Notes under the pieces: model-generated
What the model was told of the DNA's origin: nothing
What the model saw: only the letters and a program-made list of their open reading frames with translations
Databases searched by the model: none
Assembly (NCBI GenBank): GCA_021778875.1
Contig: JAJYBT010000184.1
Location: 1 to 6,095, forward strand
From: Acidobacteriota bacterium
GTDB lineage: Bacteria; Acidobacteriota; Terriglobia; Terriglobales; Acidobacteriaceae
DNA length: 6,095 bases
Direction: 5' to 3'
Made by a program: the position numbers and the translations under genes
Shown here: positions 1-5,929 of the stretch, in pieces
Layout: each line of letters starts with the position of its first letter
Numbering within the stretch: position 1 is the stretch's first letter

Positions 1-2
1 GG

Positions 3-65
3 GAGGTCGCATGGAACCCGTCGTTCATCATCGCTGATGACGGAAGCATCCGCTTGCCCGATTGA
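3..65 (+). CDS. Possible C-terminal end of an unidentified plus-strand gene (partial)
   Basis: Reading from base 3 gives 20 sense codons, ending IIADDGSIRLPD, then TGA at 63-65. The composition looks protein-like, and the frame would place a gene convergent with dxs, leaving 36 bases between the two stops. No family is recognisable from 20 residues. An alternative cannot be excluded: the minus strand has start codons in the same stretch (for example one beginning MLPSSAMMNDGF) that could open a gene running out of the window. The call rests only on frame openness and amino-acid make-up, so it is weak. Confidence 0.3.
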   Translation, partial: EVAWNPSFIIADDGSIRLPD

Positions 66-81
66 ACTGCGGCTGCACGCG

Positions 82-100
82 CGCGGACTTGCATTCCGCG
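82..100. other. Weak stem-loop between the convergent stops
   Basis: CGCGGA (82-87) pairs with TCCGCG (95-100) around a 7-base loop, directly beyond the dxs stop. Neither strand has a T tract after it, so it is a poor intrinsic terminator. It could protect a 3' end or simply reflect GC-rich sequence. Confidence 0.2.
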
Positions 101-101
101 G

Positions 102-1988
102 TTAGCTGGCGACCAGCGTGCGGCGCTGTCGATGCGCCAGCAGCGGCAGCACCTGCGCGTACGCCGCATCGGGCGTGAGTCCGTATTGTGCGCGGAGAGC
201 GTCCACCTTGCCGTGCTCGATGAAGCGATCGGGCCAGGCGATGCGCACCACCGGCACGGCGATGCCCATCTCGTCGAGCGCCTCGATGACCGCCGAGCCG
301 AAACCGCCCATCTTCACATGATCCTCAAAGGTCACAAAGGCGGCCACACGACGCGCGTACTGTTCGAGCATCGCGCGATCCAGCGGCTTGACGAAGCGAG
401 GATTAATGACTGCCGCGGAGAATCCGTCGCGTTCCAGGCGAGCGGCCAAGTCGCGGGCCATCGTAACCATGGGCCCAAGGCCGAGGATGGCCACGTCCGA
501 GCCGTCTGCGAGCACTTCTGCCTTGCCCACGGGCAGCGCCTGCGGCTCTGCCTTGCGCGCCACGCCGGCCACCGCGCCGCGCGGATAGCGGATGGCGCTC
601 GGACCTGGGAGTTCGAGGGCTGTCTTCATCATGTCGGCCAGTTCGTCTTCATCCTTGGGAGCCATCAGCACAATGTCTGGCACTCCGCGCAGGTAGCTGA
701 TGTCGAAGAGACCGTGATGTGTCGGACCATCGTCGCCGGAAAGACCGGCGCGATCCATACAGAAGACAACCGGGAGCTTTTGCAGGCACACGTCATGAAC
801 GATGGGATCGAAGGCCCGCTGCAGGAACGTGGAATAGATGGCGCAAACGGGGCGGAAGCCGCGCGTGGCCATGCCGGCGGCAAAGATGACGGCGTGTTCT
901 TCGGCGATGCCCACGTCGAAGTAGCGCTTGGGGTGATGCGGGCGGAAGAGATCGAGGCCTGTTCCGTTGGGCATGGCCGCCGTGATCGCCACTACGCGCT
1001 CATCCTGATGCGCAAGCTCGACCAGCGTATTGGCGAACACCTCAGAGTAGGTGAGCTGGCCGGCCGTGGTCTTGCCGGTTTCAGGATCGTACGGCCCGAG
1101 GCCATGAAACTTTTTCTGCCCATTGAGCGCGGGCTGGTAGCCACGGCCCTTTTCCGTCAGCACGTGCAGCAGGACGGGGCGATTCTCAGCCTTGAGAAAG
1201 TTGAATGTCTCCACGAGCAGCGGAATGTTATGCCCATCGATGGGGCCAAAGTACTGGAGGCCGAACTCCTCAAAAAGGACGGAGGGCCACAGCATGCTCT
1301 TGGCCGCTTCCTCGGCGCGGCGCACCACGGTGACAGCCGTCTTGCCGCCGAAGCGCTCCACCAGCTTGGCCGCCGACTCATGGAAATTGCGGTAGTGCTC
1401 GTTGGTGACGATGCGGTGGAAGTAGCGAGCAATGGCGCCGACGTTGCGGTCGATGGACCACTCATTGTCATTGAGGACAACGATCAGCCGCTTGGTCTGC
1501 TCGGCAATGTTGTTCAGCGCTTCAAAGGAGATGCCGTTGGTGAAGGCCGCATCTCCCGCCACGGCCACCACGTGCTCCGTGCCGCCGGCCAGGTCGCGGG
1601 CCACCGCCATGCCAAGGGCCGCGGAAAGCGCGGTTCCAGCATGGCCTGCACCGTAGCAGTCGTGCTCGCTCTCGGTGCGCAGCATGAAGCCGTTGAGCCC
1701 GCCTGGCTGGCGAATGGTCTCAAAGCGCTCCCGCCGACCGGTGAGAATCTTGTGGATGTAAGCCTGGTGGCTCACGTCGAACAGGAGCCTGTCCGCAGGC
1801 GTGTTGAAGACCGCATGCAGGGCCAGCGTGAGTTCGACTACACCGAGATTCGGCCCGAGGTGGCCGCCGGTCTTTGACAGCGTTTGAATCAGAAATGCAC
1901 GAATCTCCGCGGCCAGCTCGTCCATCTGCGCAAAGTTCAGCTTCTTTAGGTCAGCGGGCGAGTGAATGGATTCCAGCAGTGTTCCCAT
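102..1988 (-). CDS. dxs: 1-deoxy-D-xylulose-5-phosphate synthase (DXS)
   Basis: Cytoplasmic thiamine-diphosphate (ThDP) enzyme that condenses pyruvate with glyceraldehyde-3-phosphate to DXP, the entry step of the MEP isoprenoid pathway; DXP also feeds thiamine and, in some bacteria, pyridoxal synthesis. The 628 residues match the family length (E. coli about 620). Seen in order: GGHLGPNLG (41-49, His43), SHQAYIHK (73-80, His74), GHAGTALS (115-122), the ThDP/Mg motif GDAAFTNG (145-152) with NDNEWSI (173-179), GPIDGH (248-253), IAEEH (361-365) with the catalytic Glu363, IYSTFLQRAFD (384-394), RAGLSGDDGPTHHG (413-426) and IRYPRG (466-471). A transketolase C-terminal domain follows from about 490. 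The start at 1988 is chosen because GGAAGGA lies 5 bases upstream and the family N-terminus begins here; the 30 extra codons upstream look like untranslated leader. GDA in place of GDG, GHAG in place of GHSS and Trp177 in place of Met are departures from the usual sequence. It appears monocistronic and divergent from the next gene. Confidence 0.96.
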   Translation of the reverse strand: MGTLLESIHSPADLKKLNFAQMDELAAEIRAFLIQTLSKTGGHLGPNLGVVELTLALHAVFNTPADRLLFDVSHQAYIHKILTGRRERFETIRQPGGLNGFMLRTESEHDCYGAGHAGTALSAALGMAVARDLAGGTEHVVAVAGDAAFTNGISFEALNNIAEQTKRLIVVLNDNEWSIDRNVGAIARYFHRIVTNEHYRNFHESAAKLVERFGGKTAVTVVRRAEEAAKSMLWPSVLFEEFGLQYFGPIDGHNIPLLVETFNFLKAENRPVLLHVLTEKGRGYQPALNGQKKFHGLGPYDPETGKTTAGQLTYSEVFANTLVELAHQDERVVAITAAMPNGTGLDLFRPHHPKRYFDVGIAEEHAVIFAAGMATRGFRPVCAIYSTFLQRAFDPIVHDVCLQKLPVVFCMDRAGLSGDDGPTHHGLFDISYLRGVPDIVLMAPKDEDELADMMKTALELPGPSAIRYPRGAVAGVARKAEPQALPVGKAEVLADGSDVAILGLGPMVTMARDLAARLERDGFSAAVINPRFVKPLDRAMLEQYARRVAAFVTFEDHVKMGGFGSAVIEALDEMGIAVPVVRIAWPDRFIEHGKVDALRAQYGLTPDAAYAQVLPLLAHRQRRTLVAS

Positions 1989-1993
1989 GTGTG

Positions 1994-2031
1994 TCCTTCC
2001 CCCGGGAAAAGCCGGGCATCCAGGAAAAGCC
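1994..2031 (-). promoter_or_regulatory. dxs ribosome binding site with a duplicated pairing partner in the leader
   Basis: On the dxs strand GGAAGGA (2000-1994) sits 5 bases before the ATG. Just upstream the leader holds two copies of GGCUUUUCC (plus-strand ggaaaagcc at 2005-2013 and 2023-2031, spaced 18). The nearer copy can fold UUUUCC onto GGAAGG across a CGGG loop. That gives four Watson-Crick and two G-U pairs covering the ribosome site, and the farther copy could compete for the same site. The repeat is seen directly; a translational control role is inferred and the helix is modest. Confidence 0.4.
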
Positions 2032-2096
2032 CTTTGGTACGGCGGGCCTCCGCAAGCCCTGCGGCCCGGCCTGGGCAACTGACTGCCTTAGCGCCA

Positions 2097-2120
2097 GGAA
2101 CCACGTGGCTCGCCACGGTC
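2097..2120 (+). promoter_or_regulatory. Candidate ECF-sigma promoter for the DUF4440 gene
   Basis: GGAAC (2097-2101) and GTC (2118-2120) are separated by 16 bases, the arrangement typical of ECF (sigma-E type) promoters. The spacer holds a dyad, CGTGGC-TC-GCCACG (2104-2117), which could be an operator. The transcript would carry a leader of about 160 bases including the inverted repeat at 2153-2204. The -10 side (GTCCG) is a weaker match than the second copy at 2886-2911. Confidence 0.3.
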
Positions 2121-2139
2121 CGCGCAATTGTGTCACTTA

Positions 2140-2148
2140 AGTATAACA
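2140..2148 (-). promoter_or_regulatory. Candidate extended -10 promoter for dxs
   Basis: The minus strand reads TGTTATACT (2148 to 2140), matching the extended -10 pattern TGnTATAAT at most positions. No good -35 hexamer lies 16-18 bases upstream (the site is GGCGCG), which is tolerated by extended -10 promoters. Transcription would start near 2133 and give a leader of about 145 bases. It is one of the few AT-rich spots in this gap. The plus strand also reads TATAAC here (2142-2147) but without a -35 partner. Confidence 0.35.
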
Positions 2149-2152
2149 ATCC

Positions 2153-2204
2153 GCAACTTTGCCGCGCCTTGAATCTTTTGACGCGCGGCAACCGGCAAAG
2201 TTGC
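2153..2204. repeat. 12-bp perfect inverted repeat with an overlapping alternative hairpin
   Basis: GCAACTTTGCCG (2153-2164) is exactly complementary to CGGCAAAGTTGC (2193-2204), with a 28-base spacer. A second 9-bp stem, TTGCCGCGC (2159-2167) with GCGCGGCAA (2183-2191), shares bases 2159-2164 with the first, so the full forms exclude each other. The element covers the region upstream of the dxs -10 candidate and would lie in the leader of the plus-strand gene. It could be an operator for a dimeric regulator or an RNA switch. Neither is shown. Confidence 0.5.
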
Positions 2205-2288
2205 TCCGCAATACCCATGTGGCCGAAGAACTTGCGGCAGGAAGCCGGCGATGTAGGATTGCCGTGAGGGTTTGCAGGAGGAGTAGAA

Positions 2289-2849
2289 GTGCGCAAAGGT
2301 TTTAGTTCTGCTGTCTTGGGCATTCTGGCATTGGGACTGGGAACGGCACTCCCGCTTCATGGCCAATTGCTGGAGCCAGACGCGAAGTCCAGTGCATCGA
2401 GCATGCTGACCGACCCCACGGCCAATCCCGGCAAAGTGCTGCTGCTGGGTCTTGAGAAGCGTTTTGCAAAGGACGTGGCCGAGCATGGCGGAGCAGCCTT
2501 TGCCCGATGGTTTGCCCCGGACGGCGTAACGCTGGGCAACGGCGCCGCGCCCGTGGTCGGCCAACTTGCCATCGCCAAGTCCGCCAACTGGTTGGCCAAG
2601 GACTATCAGCTGACATGGACGGCGACCGACGCGGCGATGGGACCGTCCGGCGACATTGGCTACACATGGGGCCATTTCGAGGGGCACAGCAAGGACGCCA
2701 GCGGCAATCCTGTCACCACGACCGGGCGCTATATCACGATCTGGCGAAAGGAGCCTGACGGCACGTGGAAGGTGGTTCTGGACGCGGGGGCGAATGAGCC
2801 CGCGGCGGCCGGCGACTGCTGCAAACTGCCCACCCCGGGTACGAATTGA
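2289..2849 (+). CDS. Exported DUF4440 / SnoaL-like (NTF2-fold) protein
   Basis: 186 residues starting at GTG, chosen because AGGAGG (2276-2281) lies 7 bases upstream and a signal peptide starts there. Residues 1-25 are Arg/Lys followed by a hydrophobic core (SSAVLGILALGLGTAL) and a likely cleavage near LHG/QLL. From about 50 to 168 the protein resembles the DUF4440/SnoaL group of the NTF2-like fold: an N-terminal helix (LLLGLEKRFAKDVAEHG), FARWFAPDGVTLGNGAAPVVG, then beta strands YQLTWTATDAAM, GDIGYTWGHFEGHS, GRYITIWRKEPDGTWKVVLDAG. Such folds form cone-shaped pockets used for binding or catalysis, but exported members mostly have no assigned substrate, so no reaction is claimed. The tail carries a Cys pair (177-178). 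It is read divergently from dxs, with a structured leader upstream. The next gene is on the same strand but probably separately promoted. Confidence 0.85.
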   Translation: MRKGFSSAVLGILALGLGTALPLHGQLLEPDAKSSASSMLTDPTANPGKVLLLGLEKRFAKDVAEHGGAAFARWFAPDGVTLGNGAAPVVGQLAIAKSANWLAKDYQLTWTATDAAMGPSGDIGYTWGHFEGHSKDASGNPVTTTGRYITIWRKEPDGTWKVVLDAGANEPAAAGDCCKLPTPGTN

Positions 2850-2885
2850 GATGAATGGGTTCAGCGGTGTTCTCGGGCTCTTCGT

Positions 2886-2911
2886 GGAACGGGGGGTTAC
2901 GGGATAGTCTA
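2886..2911 (+). promoter_or_regulatory. Candidate ECF (sigma-E-like) promoter for the beta-barrel gene
   Basis: GGAAC (2886-2890), a 16-base spacer and GTCTA (2907-2911) resemble the E. coli sigma-E pattern (GGAACTT ... GTCTAA/TCTGA) and ECF promoters generally. It lies in the 155-base gap, giving a leader of about 85-90 bases before the TTG start at 3005. Control of an outer-membrane protein by an envelope-stress sigma factor is biologically sensible. The assignment is by eye only. Confidence 0.4.
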
Positions 2912-2942
2912 TGGAGGTACCGGGATCCATCCATGGCGCCCG

Positions 2943-2962
2943 CCCGGGGACGAAAGCCCGGG
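2943..2962 (+). other. GC-rich stem-loop in the leader of the beta-barrel gene
   Basis: CCCGGG (2943-2948) can pair with the second CCCGGG (2957-2962) around an 8-base GACGAAAG loop. The same stretch is also a direct repeat of GCCCGGGG. No T tract follows, so it is not a terminator. It lies about 30 bases upstream of the ribosome site and may affect leader stability. I recognise no known riboswitch in it. Confidence 0.3.
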
Positions 2963-3004
2963 GTGGTTGATCAGCCTCAGCACGGTATCGAGGAGAGTTT
3001 GAAA

Positions 3005-3607
3005 TTGAAGAGAAAGTTGTTGCTGTCGATTCTGGCCGTGTTGCCGGCCGCGCTGATGCCCCTGGCGGCCCAAAGCCAGATCAGACCAGAGAAGCCCCCG
3101 GCAGTGCAGACCGGGCCTACCTACAAGTACGAGGGATTTGTCGGATGGGGCTATACAAGCATTAACCAGGTGAGCCTGTCGCGGAGCGGCCTGCAGGGCG
3201 TAACGGCAGGCATTACACGCGACTGGGGCAAGTACTTCGGCCTGACCGCGCAGGGCGGGCACTATGCCTGGTCGGTGACGGCGTCCAACGCAGCCATTGG
3301 CAGCCCTTCAGTGGACATGATTCTGGGCGGGCCCGAGTTTCATGCGCAGCTTTATGAACGGACCAACCTGTTTGCCCACGGCCTGCTTGGCGCGGTGCAC
3401 ACGGGCGGGGTGAAGATTTCACCGACGGTTTCCTTTGCCGGCGGCATCGGCCTGGGCATGGACTATAACCTGAAGCCGCGCGTGGCTCTTCGGCTCTACG
3501 GCGACGACATCGGCTCGGACTTTACCGTGACTCCATACCAGTCCGGCTACTCGCCGCATATCCGCTGGAACGCGCACGCAGCGCTGGGCCTTGTGTACAA
3601 GTTCTGA
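3005..3607 (+). CDS. Small outer-membrane beta-barrel protein
   Basis: 200 residues if the TTG at 3005 is the start. It is preferred because AGGAGA (2991-2996) lies 8 bases upstream; the TTG at 2999 would leave only 2 bases, and the ATG at 2855 would bury the signal peptide behind 50 unlikely residues. Residues 1-22 form a clear signal peptide: KRK, a hydrophobic core LLLSILAVLPAALMPL, and AA before QSQ. A Pro-rich linker (28-38) leads into alternating amphipathic strands rich in Gly and aromatic residues, such as YEGFVGWGYTSIN (42-54), FGLTAQGGHYAWSV (78-91), NLFAHGLLGAVHTG (121-134) and VSFAGGIGLGMDY (142-154). The last strand ends HAALGLVYKF, with the terminal Phe read by the BAM assembly machinery. 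The size suits a barrel of about eight strands, as in the OmpA/OmpX class. No ligand or transport role can be read from the sequence. A strong terminator follows 24 bases after the stop. Confidence 0.82.
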   Translation: MKRKLLLSILAVLPAALMPLAAQSQIRPEKPPAVQTGPTYKYEGFVGWGYTSINQVSLSRSGLQGVTAGITRDWGKYFGLTAQGGHYAWSVTASNAAIGSPSVDMILGGPEFHAQLYERTNLFAHGLLGAVHTGGVKISPTVSFAGGIGLGMDYNLKPRVALRLYGDDIGSDFTVTPYQSGYSPHIRWNAHAALGLVYKF

Positions 3608-3631
3608 GAGAGATTCGGCAGGCAGCAAGAG

Positions 3632-3665
3632 AAAGAGGCGGGAGCCGCGGCTCCCGCCTCTTTTT
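3632..3665. terminator. Bidirectional Rho-independent terminator
   Basis: A perfect 32-base palindrome (3632-3663; half-site AAAGAGGCGGGAGCCG) folds into a long GC-rich stem. On the plus strand it runs into T5 (3661-3665). On the minus strand the stem is followed by TTTCTCTT. It sits between the convergent ends of the beta-barrel gene (3607) and acs (3687), and so suits stopping transcription from both sides. Confidence 0.9.
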
Positions 3666-3686
3666 GCGTTCCCGTGCCCTTCGCGC

Positions 3687-5684
3687 TCAGCCCTCTTCGG
3701 CTTCGCGCAGCTTGGCGATGACGGTGAAGTCTTCGAGGGTGGTGGTGTCGCCCTTGATTTCGCCATTGGTGGCCAACTCGCGCAGGAGGCGACGCATGAT
3801 TTTGCCGCTGCGCGTTTTGGGCAGCGCCTCGGTAAAGCGGATATCGTCGGGGCGGGCGAGCGAACCGATCTCCTTTGTGACCCACTTGCGCAGCTCATCC
3901 TTGAGCTGTTCGCTTGGCCGGTTGCCGCTTTCAAGGGAAACAAAGGCTGCGATGGCCTGGCCCTTGAGATCGTCCGGGCGTCCGACGACGGCGGCCTCGG
4001 CCACCTTGGGATGCGCGACCAGCGCTGATTCCACCTCCATGGTGCCGAGGCGGTGGCAGCTCACGTTGATGACGTCGTCGACGCGGCCCATGAGCCAGAA
4101 GTAGCCGTCCTCATCCTGACGGGCGCCGTCGCCGGTGAAGTAGCAACCGGGCACGTCGCTCCAATAGGTCTGCTGGTAGCGCTCGGGGTCGCCGTAAACG
4201 GTGCGGGCCATGGAGGGCCATGGCTTGCGGATGACGAGCAGGCCTCCGCTGCCGGCTGGCACCTGCTCGCCGGCGCGCGTGACCACTTCAGGCTGGATGC
4301 CAAAGAAAGGCCGGGTGGCCGAGCCGGGCTTGGCTGCGACAGCGCCGGGAATGGGCGCGATGAGGATTGCGCCGGTCTCAGTCTGCCACCAGGTATCGAC
4401 AATCGGGCAGCGGTTGTGGCCAATCTTCTCGCGATACCACATCCATGCTTCGGGATTGATGGGCTCGCCGACGGTGCCGAGGAGGCGAAGCGAATCCAGC
4501 TTGTGCTTCTCGACGTGCTGATCGCCCCACTTCATGAAGGCGCGAATGGCGGTGGGCGCGGTGTAGAAGACGGTGACGCGGTGATCGTCCACTATCTTCC
4601 AGAAGCGGGAGAAGTCGGGCCAGTTGGGCGCGCCCTCGTACATGAGGACGGTTGCGCCGTTCTGCAGCGGCCCGTAGACGACGTAGGAGTGGCCGGTGAC
4701 CCAACCGATGTCCGCCGTACACCAATAGACGTCCTCGTCGCGCAGGTCGAAGACGTACTTTGTGGTGATGTATGTCTGGACGGCGTAGCCGCCGGTGGTG
4801 TGGACGAGGCCCTTGGGTTTGCCGGTGGTGCCGGAAGTGTAGAGGATGTAGAGCGGGGCTTCGGAATCGAGCGGCTCGGCGGGGCACTCGGTGGGTGCGT
4901 TGGCGACCAGGTCATGCCACCAGCGGTCGCGGCCTTCGACCATGTTGACGGGGCTGCCGGTGCGGCGATAGACGATGACGTGCTGGACGGTGGGGCAGGC
5001 GTGCATGGCCTCATCGACGGTGCGCTTGAGCTGGATTTCGTTGCCGCGGCGGAAGCCTGTGTCCTGGGTGAGGATGGCGACGCAGGCGGAATCATTGACG
5101 CGGTCGGCGATGGCGTTGGCAGCGAATCCGCCAAAGATGACGGAGTGGACGGCGCCGATGCGCGCGCAGGCGAGCAGAGCGATGGCCAACTCCGGCGTCA
5201 TGCCCATGTAGACGGCGACGCGGTCGCCCTTTTTAATGCCCAGGGCTTTGAGGGCGTTGGCGAACTTTTGAACTTCGACGTGCAACTCGGCGTAGGTGAG
5301 GCGGCGGATTTCGCCGGGCTCGCCTTCCCAGATGATGGCGGTCTTGTCGCGGCGTTCGCCGAGGGCGTGGCGGTCAACGCAGTTGTAGCTGAGGTTCATC
5401 TGGCCGCCGACGAACCACTTGGCCCAGGGAAGATTCCAGTCGAGCACCTTGTCCCAGGGCTTGAACCAGTGGAGATCCTGCGCCACGCCGGCCCAGAAGC
5501 CTTCAGGGTCCTCAATGGACTGTTTATAAAGGGCTTCGTATTGCTCCAGACTCTGGATATGAGCCTTTCTGCTGAAATCTTCGGGCGGCGGAAAGACGCG
5601 GGTTTCGCGCAGGGTGGAGTCAATATCCTGGTTGGGCGCGGAAGAAGCGGAGCCGGAAGCAGAAGATGCATCAGCGGATGACAT
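3687..5684 (-). CDS. acs: Acetyl-CoA synthetase, AMP-forming
   Basis: Cytoplasmic ANL-superfamily enzyme that activates acetate with ATP to acetyl-AMP and then to acetyl-CoA, for acetate scavenging. The 665 residues fit the family (about 650). The start has AGAGGG 7 bases upstream; the first 18 residues are Ser/Ala-rich filler. Motifs: the ATP loop [11 protein letters not shown] (282-292), [14 protein letters not shown] (327-340), [10 protein letters not shown] (405-414), DTWWQTETG (430-438), FTGDG (516-520), GRVDDVIN (533-540), and PKTRSGK (622-628) with the catalytic Lys628 that Pat/CobB-type systems acetylate and deacetylate in other bacteria. The acetate pocket residues of Salmonella Acs (Val310, Thr311, Val386, Trp414) align with Val329, Thr330, Val405 and Trp433, supporting acetate specificity. 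Oddities: the A8 motif reads [13 protein letters not shown], with Cys543 where Gly524 is expected; Thr603 replaces Arg584; Asn215 replaces Arg194. These positions touch CoA in the Salmonella enzyme. The gene seems monocistronic and ends at a shared terminator. Confidence 0.96.
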   Translation of the reverse strand: MSSADASSASGSASSAPNQDIDSTLRETRVFPPPEDFSRKAHIQSLEQYEALYKQSIEDPEGFWAGVAQDLHWFKPWDKVLDWNLPWAKWFVGGQMNLSYNCVDRHALGERRDKTAIIWEGEPGEIRRLTYAELHVEVQKFANALKALGIKKGDRVAVYMGMTPELAIALLACARIGAVHSVIFGGFAANAIADRVNDSACVAILTQDTGFRRGNEIQLKRTVDEAMHACPTVQHVIVYRRTGSPVNMVEGRDRWWHDLVANAPTECPAEPLDSEAPLYILYTSGTTGKPKGLVHTTGGYAVQTYITTKYVFDLRDEDVYWCTADIGWVTGHSYVVYGPLQNGATVLMYEGAPNWPDFSRFWKIVDDHRVTVFYTAPTAIRAFMKWGDQHVEKHKLDSLRLLGTVGEPINPEAWMWYREKIGHNRCPIVDTWWQTETGAILIAPIPGAVAAKPGSATRPFFGIQPEVVTRAGEQVPAGSGGLLVIRKPWPSMARTVYGDPERYQQTYWSDVPGCYFTGDGARQDEDGYFWLMGRVDDVINVSCHRLGTMEVESALVAHPKVAEAAVVGRPDDLKGQAIAAFVSLESGNRPSEQLKDELRKWVTKEIGSLARPDDIRFTEALPKTRSGKIMRRLLRELATNGEIKGDTTTLEDFTVIAKLREAEEG

Positions 5685-5897
5685 GAATGAGCCCTCTTGG
5701 GGAAAGAAAGAGTCCGTGCAAGGCGCGGCGAGCCAGGGACAACGGTTACGCGGCTTCGGCAGGCATTGCGTTTGGGAGTCACTTTAACGGGGCGGAGGCA
5801 CACACGGCAAGTGAGGGTGGGCGGCCGGTGAGAGGCGGGATCTCTCAGCTCGTGGAATTGACGCGGGGCGAAGATGCGCGAAAGGCAGCAGCAGAAT

Positions 5898-5928
5898 TAT
5901 CTGCAAACATTTTGTGGATAACTGCAAA
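5898..5928. repeat. Two phased copies of TA(T/A)CTGCAAA upstream of acs
   Basis: TATCTGCAAA (5898-5907) and TAACTGCAAA (5919-5928) differ at one base and are exactly 21 bases apart, two helical turns. ATCTGCAAA recurs at 6060-6068. The pair overlaps the best -10 candidate for acs, so it could be the binding site of a regulator. Which protein binds, if any, is unknown. Confidence 0.4.
5913..5921 (-). promoter_or_regulatory. Consensus DnaA-box 9-mer
   Basis: The minus strand reads TTATCCACA, an exact match to the DnaA box consensus TTATNCACA. It is isolated: the nearest relative, TTATCTGCA at 5897-5905, has two mismatches. A single box is not an origin. It may be chance, or DnaA may act here as a transcription regulator. 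Confidence 0.3.
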
Positions 5929-5929
5929 T

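Noticed and set aside
132..1877. A 581-codon open frame on the plus strand antisense to dxs
   Set aside because: It mirrors the dxs codon pattern in GC-rich DNA. Its translation is full of His/Arg/Gly with no recognisable domain, and dxs on the other strand is certain.
1989..2078. A 30-residue N-terminal extension of DXS from an upstream in-frame ATG
   Set aside because: The extension is Pro/Gly/Arg-rich and unlike the family, and the ATG at 1988 has an excellent ribosome site.
1989..2140. Thiamine-pyrophosphate riboswitch in the dxs leader
   Set aside because: dxs genes can carry one, but none of the conserved riboswitch segments is visible on the minus strand.
2133..2930. A 265-codon minus-strand frame covering the DUF4440 gene
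   Set aside because: It has Arg/Pro/Gln-rich composition, no ribosome site and no domain, and it opposes a gene with signal peptide and good ribosome site.
4053..5681. A 542-codon open frame on the plus strand antisense to acs
   Set aside because: The translation is a low-complexity Val/Gly/Asp/Ala string typical of a shadow frame; acs has all family motifs on the other strand.
5715..5745. Sigma-54 promoter for acs (TGGC ... TTGC on the minus strand)
   Set aside because: The GG and GC elements are 13 bases apart instead of the required 10.
5898..5921. Replication origin
   Set aside because: Only one exact DnaA box is present, with no box cluster, no dnaA/dnaN neighbour and no unwinding region.
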